DNA from: Pseudocercospora fijiensis CIRAD86
Lineage: Eukaryota; Ascomycota; Dothideomycetes; Mycosphaerellales; Mycosphaerellaceae
NCBI RefSeq assembly: GCF_000340215.1
Contig: NW_006921553.1
Coordinates: 301,470 to 365,469, forward strand
Length of the DNA stretch: 64,000 nucleotides
Direction of reading: 5' to 3'
The position numbers and the translations under genes were made by a program. This document shows, in pieces, positions 58,800 to 64,000 of this stretch; within the stretch, counting starts at the first letter, position 1, and each line of letters opens with the position of its first letter. The notes below the pieces were generated by a model. It was not told where the DNA came from. It saw only the letters and a list, made by a program, of their open reading frames with translations, and made no database searches.

Positions 58800-60200
58800 C
58801 GCGCTAAGCGGTTAACTAAGATAGAGAGGGCGGAAAAGATAGTACATCGTATTATTTCGAGGCACTACGTAATAGAGGCTAAATTAGATAAGAAGGTTAG
58901 TATTATCGTACTCTATAAGGCTAAGAAGGTAAGCTACCTCTATAGCTGGATTTACTAGCGGTTAAGAGGCCGTAGATCGCTAATATCGCGCCCTATAACT
59001 AATACTAAGCTAGACTTGCCCTAGGAATTAGCGCTAGCGGATTATTATTAAGAAAGAGATTAAATAGCGATATTCTTACTAGTAGCGTTAGTCGTAGTTA
59101 TAGCGATAGATACACTAGCGAGCGTACTGCTACAAGGTATATTAAGATATATAATAACTCTATTTAGTATAGACTAGGCGGACCGATTTCTTAGTTACTA
59201 TAGACTTATTAATATTAAGTCTAAGCCTATCGAGGTATAGCGAAAGAAAGCGTATAACCCTTCTATAATAAGAGCCTAGTTTAACCGCTTTAAGGCGGTA
59301 TTATTACGACTAAAGGTAAAGGCGTAGAACCTATAGAACTTTAACGAAACTAGCTTTCGAGTTAGAATTAGTAGTAACGAGTATATCGTTATAATAGATA
59401 TAAGGCTGCGCCCTTAGACCGAGTATAATAGTAACCGTACGTATATTACTATCGTTAAGACTATTAACGTATATAGCGAAGTAATAGACTATTAGCTAGT
59501 TACTAAAGGTATAATAGTCTAAGAACAATAGGTACTAAAGGAAGGTAAGTTACGTATACTACTAGCAGTTCTAAGACCGAGTCTAAACCGGCGTTAGCTA
59601 CTAACTATACGCTTATTATTAGGCAAGGACAACTTTATAATTCCTATTAACGAGTTAGGTTGTAAAATAGACGATACTACTATATACTATATTTACTAGT
59701 TTAAAAAGAAGACGAGGCCTAAAGACCTAAACGAATAGAGGATATTATTATACGACAATTACGGCTCCTATTACTTTAAGGAATTTGCTACCTTTATAAA
59801 GCGCTATAAGATTGAGTTATAAGGCCTATAACTATATACTTTACAGTTTATATAGCCTTTAGACGTTGTCTTATTCTAAGTATATAAGCTAAGGTATAAA
59901 TAGGCGGTATTAGAAGCTATATACCGTAGTATTAGTAAATTTAGAATACTAGAGTCTATAGAGGCGCTACTATCTATTCGGGGTAAGACATTTACTAGGT
60001 CTAATATAAGGGCGGCATTTCGTACGACTAGTATATCCTAACTAATAGAGAGGTCCCTTATCGATATATTCGAGATTATTACAGAACAATATACTATAAC
60101 TAGAACTAGTAAAAAATCGAGGGCGAATTGCGCTAGGAAGAGACCTAATACGAAGAATCGCTAGTAATAGCGGAGGCCGCTTAGTAGGAATACCTCGCGT
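58800..60200 (+). pseudogene. pogo-like (Tc1/mariner superfamily) DDE transposase, RIP-inactivated
   Basis: Would cut and paste an element flanked by TA duplications. The plus-strand frame starts near 58800. An N-terminal helix-turn-helix/CENP-B-like DNA-binding part spans about 58840-59200, with RLRGRRSLISRP near 58945 and a DRFLSYYRL block at 59180. The DDE core follows. The first acid lies in NLYNFNETSF at 59326-59355 (Asp changed to Asn); the second in ILLYDNYGSYYFKEF at 59739-59783; the third in the QPLDVV-type block at 59856-59873. The following KTFTRSNIRAAFRTTSI stretch at 59989-60040 is typical of fungal pogo transposases. Terminal inverted repeats were not found, so the element's limits are unknown. 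Confidence 0.85.
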
Positions 60201-61973
60201 CGGTTAAGTAACAACGTTCTACTAAGCCTACTATCGTCGACCTAGAAGGCTAGTATTGCGCTAATAATTGCTATTACTTTAGGGTCCTCGAGAATACGAT
60301 TACTAAAGGTCTACTATTATTACTACCTCTACTAATCTATATATCTACGCCTAAATTGCCGGAATAGCTTTTAAGTGCTACGACTAGCCCTCGCGTAATT
60401 AAGGCGTCTTACGAGGCTATATAAGCCCGAAAGGACTTTAGACGCTCTTATCTAAAGCTAACCCCCCTTAGTATCGACTATATATTTAATCCGTTTTCCT
60501 CCTTATCTACGAAGGATATAGAATTAGTATACTAATTATTAGGCGATACGGCTATCTATAAGGGTAAAGAATACAAGCGTAACTACTAGTCTAGAAGTAT
60601 CGTTAAGCGCGTAAAGAATCGATAGAAGGAGTAGCCTAGTTAGCGTATAAGGGTAGGTACTATTAAGGCGAATAAATTACGCTTATAAGGTATATAATAA
60701 GACAAAGACCTAGCTAATAACGACCGCCGGGAGATGCTATAAGCGGTATAGAATACTATCGACGAGGTACGATTATATCGGCCTAAGGGTAGCGAGGCCT
60801 TCTATATTGTATTTAATAATAATAGTAAGAAGAGGTCGACCTTTAGTTAATTAATAATCTGCTACGGCGTATCCTTAACCTACGGCTTATTACTACTAAT
60901 AGCAATAATAGTAATAGAAATATCCTAAAGTATACCGGAGATCTATATTTAACTATTATTAGCGATTCTAAGCGCTATACTAATATATCTAATAGCGGTA
61001 CGGTTACCTATAGCTAGAGTCCGCCGAGAATACTACTATTGCCGAGTCGTACCTACGACTATAACGAAGGCAATATTATAGTATAGACCGTTAAGCTAAA
61101 GCGATAGCTAAATAGCCTATTTGCGTAAGAACCTAATACGCGATTAGACTAGCTATAACAAGATAGGGCGCTACTAGATAAAGATACTATCTATACTATA
61201 ATTTAGCCTTATTTAGTACCTCCTCGTCGCTACTATAAGTCTATATAAAGTAAGCGCTATTTTTATAACGTTCCGAAAAAATGTAGGTATTATAAAGGCG
61301 TAGTCGCTAGTAGTAAGAATAACGCTATTAAGCTAGAAGAGATAGAAGTAGACAGTAGATATAGTAGTTAGCTATTTACTTAGCGAGAAGAGGTAGCAGT
61401 TATATAATAGACATTTAGGCCGATATATAACGTAATTAATTATATAGTAGACTCGCGGTTTACTAAGAGGCCGGATTAAGGTCCTACAGTCGTAATTTAG
61501 TCGCTAATATACCGGAAACCTACTGTTTCTTATCCTTTATCGTACTTATATTCAGTTTCCTATTATATATACTCTATAATATTTCTATCGTCGAGTTTTA
61601 TATATAGACTACTAAGAAAGTGCGATTTTACGTATAGTTTAAATCCCTAAGTAGGGGCGAGGGGTAAAGTAGGCTAACGCAACCCTAAGTAGTAGTCTTA
61701 CTTTAGTACTTGCTATAAGACCGCCCGATAATACGCTTACTCGTTTTTCCTAAAGCTATATCTATTATACTTACTATATCCGTCCGAGACTCTCTAAAGT
61801 TTTTTAAGTAGTAGCTAGAAGGCTGTTTCTATAAGCTTACCGGCTATAGCTAGTGCCCTTACGACGTAGATACCCTAGCTTTAATAAATACTACTAACCT
61901 CTTTTAGTATAATAAACATTCGAGCTAGCTTAGAATATTACTACTCCCGGTATTAGCTTCTCTCCCGCTAAAA
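60201..61973. other. unassigned sequence between the pogo-like frame and hAT-2
   Basis: A plus-strand coding-like stretch is possible at about 60540-60850, without a recognised motif. The rest shows no structure I can support. Confidence 0.3.
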
Positions 61974-62535
61974 TAGACTCCGTAGTAGTTCGGATTAGTT
62001 TAGTTTAGTTTGCTAAGATAAAATTCTAGTTTAGTTTAGGTTAGTTTGCTAAGTAACTATAGGAGTAGATAGAATTTATCGGTTTCTAAGAAGTATAGGA
62101 ATATATACGTAACTTAATACAAGCCCTTTATAAGATACGAGAGTATAGCGGGCAGCGTAGCCGGTATTTTTTATTCCTAGGAAGGTACTTATAATAGCCT
62201 AAATCTATAGACAATTTGCTAAGAGTACTAACTAATTAAAAGTATATTTATAGAAGCGATTATAGGATAGTTTAGAAACTGCACTCCTTATATATAGATT
62301 TTATACTTTCGCTGCCTATTTAATTCCCTAACTACTTTATAGAATATCTTTATCTAGATATAGCTAGAACTTATCGATCTCTATCGAAGCTCTCTTTAAG
62401 AAGTTCTAATACCTTCCTACTAAACTATTCTCTAATATTAAGTACTAGGATAGCTCCTTACTTAGTATCGTTATAGTATATAAGAGATCTATAAAGCAGC
62501 TCTATACTACGTTCTACTAGTTACTCGCTATACTA

Positions 62536-64000
62536 ACGTTATAGAAACTTTTTTACCGATCGCGACGATCCTATCGATAGAATCGCTTAGAATCCTTAGG
62601 ATCGTACGTTAAAGATCTTATCTAATAGGATCGTCGCGATCTAGAAATTCTAGCAAATCTAATCGTAGTTAGAATTTTATTCTTTACCGTCCGACTCGTA
62701 TATCGAGTTAGGCTCGAGTCGTCGTAGGTACTAGTACTAGCCTTTAAATTACATTTTCTATCGGAGCTATATATTATACGATTGTTACTTCTACTAACAT
62801 CTAACGTTTATACGTATACTCGGGTAGCTACCGGCATTTGTATACGTCTACTACGTATACTAAGTTAGTACCGACTTAGCGACCGACTTATATAGTATTA
62901 ATAGATCTCGTTATATTATATAGGGCATCTATTTCTTACGGTTAATAAGAATATATTCTATTCGTCCTCTACGGCTATATTAAAGCGATATACCTCTATT
63001 TTCTTTCGTTTGTTTCCTTTCGACTTCTTCTTCTCTTTTACTATATATCTCCTAATTCTACGATCCTACGTCTCCTCGTTAAATACTATCTCCTCGACTT
63101 TACCGCCGTTCGCCTCTATATCCGCCTACTATATCTACTCCCCCTTTTCTAGCCCTAATATTTCCCTAACGCGATTACTTACCGCCGCGAATAAAGTCTT
63201 ATCTATTACGTAAGACTAGTTAGAATACCTACTATTCGTATAGTAATTAGCGCGTAATCCTTTCCCTATTCTTATTACCGCGGTATATCTATATCTTTTA
63301 TATTAATTGTCTTTAGTTCTATTATATTCTATTGTCTCGGTAGCACTTATACCGTTACTTCCCCGTACCGAAGCAAACAGATTAGTAGACTCCGTCGGCT
63401 CCTAATCTATCGCTTAGAAACTGCTCTATAGTATAGGTAGTCTAATATCGTTTTTCTTAGGTAGGGCCTCCGCCTCCGCTAACTTATCTATCGTATTGTC
63501 GCCGGCTTTAAGTTGTTTACTTAATTGTTGCCCGGTAGACGCTTTAGGACCTATCGATTATATTAGTAGGTAAGAGAAATACGGTACTCGTAGACTACTC
63601 TTACTATAGCGCTCTATCGATCCGCTTTTATTATCGGAATCTAAAACAACGTCGATTGCTATAAGGATATCGATATCGTTACGTACGCTCTCGAAGTTAT
63701 TTATTAATAATTTAGGGATATCCTATACTCTACCTATATACCGTACGTATATCTTCTACGCTTTCGATAACTAAAGGTTATAAGTAGCTATATCCGTCGC
63801 ATTCTACGTAGTTATCCGATCTAGGAACGGCTAGTGTATTAACTTATAATCTAAGGCTAGCTAGATCGCTTTACCTCTAACTTTAGTTAAATGCGACTCT
63901 ATCGACTATCCGGTTAGTATTCTACTAAGTACCGTAGCGGTAGATAATATTATAAAAGGGGTAACTTTATAGTAGTACTATTTAATATATGTCTTCTAGC
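62536..64000 (-). mobile_element. unidentified insertion in hAT-2
   Basis: Begins where the hAT-1 match ends, after CTATACTA. A TA target and a Tc1/mariner-type element are possible but unproven. A minus-strand coding-like frame (about 63000-63840) with RIP stops is visible, rich in Arg/Tyr/Ser, without a motif I recognise. An open plus-strand run at 63010-63213 is opposite to it. No second end lies within the window, and a deletion or rearrangement of hAT-2 is an alternative explanation. Confidence 0.4.
62558..62641. repeat. inverted repeat with 17-bp arms
   Basis: GATCGCGACGATCCTAT at 62558-62574 is perfectly inverted at 62625-62641, with a 50-base loop that holds a further AGGATCGTAC relative. 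It sits 22 bases inside the inserted sequence, where subterminal transposase-binding sites could be. Confidence 0.85.

Larger units (their letters stand above)
61974..64000 (-). mobile_element. hAT-2: left end of a second hAT copy, interrupted, runs off the window
   Basis: Starts TAGACTCCGTAGTAGTTCGG, the hAT terminal sequence with one transition, and matches hAT-1 (7112-7687) for about 560 bp, including the subterminal direct repeats and the start of the plus-strand frame. The similarity stops abruptly at 62535. The left duplication copy should be CGCTAAAA (61966-61973); the right end is outside the window. Confidence 0.85.

Noticed and set aside
63010..63213. Open 67-codon plus-strand stretch with hydrophobic start
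   Set aside because: Opposite to a longer minus-strand coding-like frame. The apparent signal peptide is a product of TTC/TCT-rich sequence.

Overview
The window is a transposon graveyard from a filamentous ascomycete (Pezizomycotina-type) genome. The bases show this directly. TpA is extremely abundant and CpA/TpG are scarce, but CpG is kept. Almost every old reading frame is broken by TAG/TAA at positions where CAG, CAA or TGG would be expected. That is the signature of repeat-induced point mutation (RIP). I found no intact host gene, tRNA, rRNA or CRISPR array. Every ORF longer than about 60 codons is either a fragment of a dead transposon gene or lies out of frame or antisense to one.

Left part (1-22967). 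A long Ty3/gypsy-type element (Gypsy-1) has 280-bp LTRs at 1233-1512 and 22688-22967. It carries gag, protease, reverse transcriptase (RT), RNase H and integrase, plus a third long frame after integrase. A 9.4-kb hAT element (hAT-1, 7112-16518) sits inside its RNase H region, with 17-bp terminal inverted repeats and a perfect 8-bp target duplication. hAT-1 encodes a minus-strand transposase and further frames I could not identify.

Middle part (22968-35967). This holds unassigned mutated coding-like sequence, a short LTR-flanked element (24279-25138), a 5' fragment of a minus-strand Copia-like element (to 27361), and a full-length Tad-like LINE (27578-32470) bounded by a 23-bp target duplication. 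A 373-bp non-autonomous hAT relative (34789-35161) follows, again with a perfect 8-bp duplication.

Right part (35968-57927). A minus-strand Copia-like element, bounded by CTAAA duplications, was entered separately by a chromodomain-bearing Ty3/gypsy element (Gypsy-2, 36830-43920, duplication TAAAC) and by a 13.2-kb minus-strand Ty3/gypsy element (Gypsy-3, 44320-57538, duplication ATCTA). A 100-N assembly gap lies in what remains of the Copia interior.

Right edge (57928-64000). A dead pogo/Tc1-type transposase frame (58800-60200) is followed by the left end of a second hAT copy (hAT-2, from 61974). hAT-2 is itself interrupted at 62536 and runs off the window.

Nothing here works together as a living pathway. 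The window is an insertion history, with each event dated relative to the others by nesting, overlaid by RIP. The least explained items are the extra frames carried by hAT-1 and the long frames after integrase in Gypsy-1 and Gypsy-3. All gene ends are approximate because starts and stops have been mutated.
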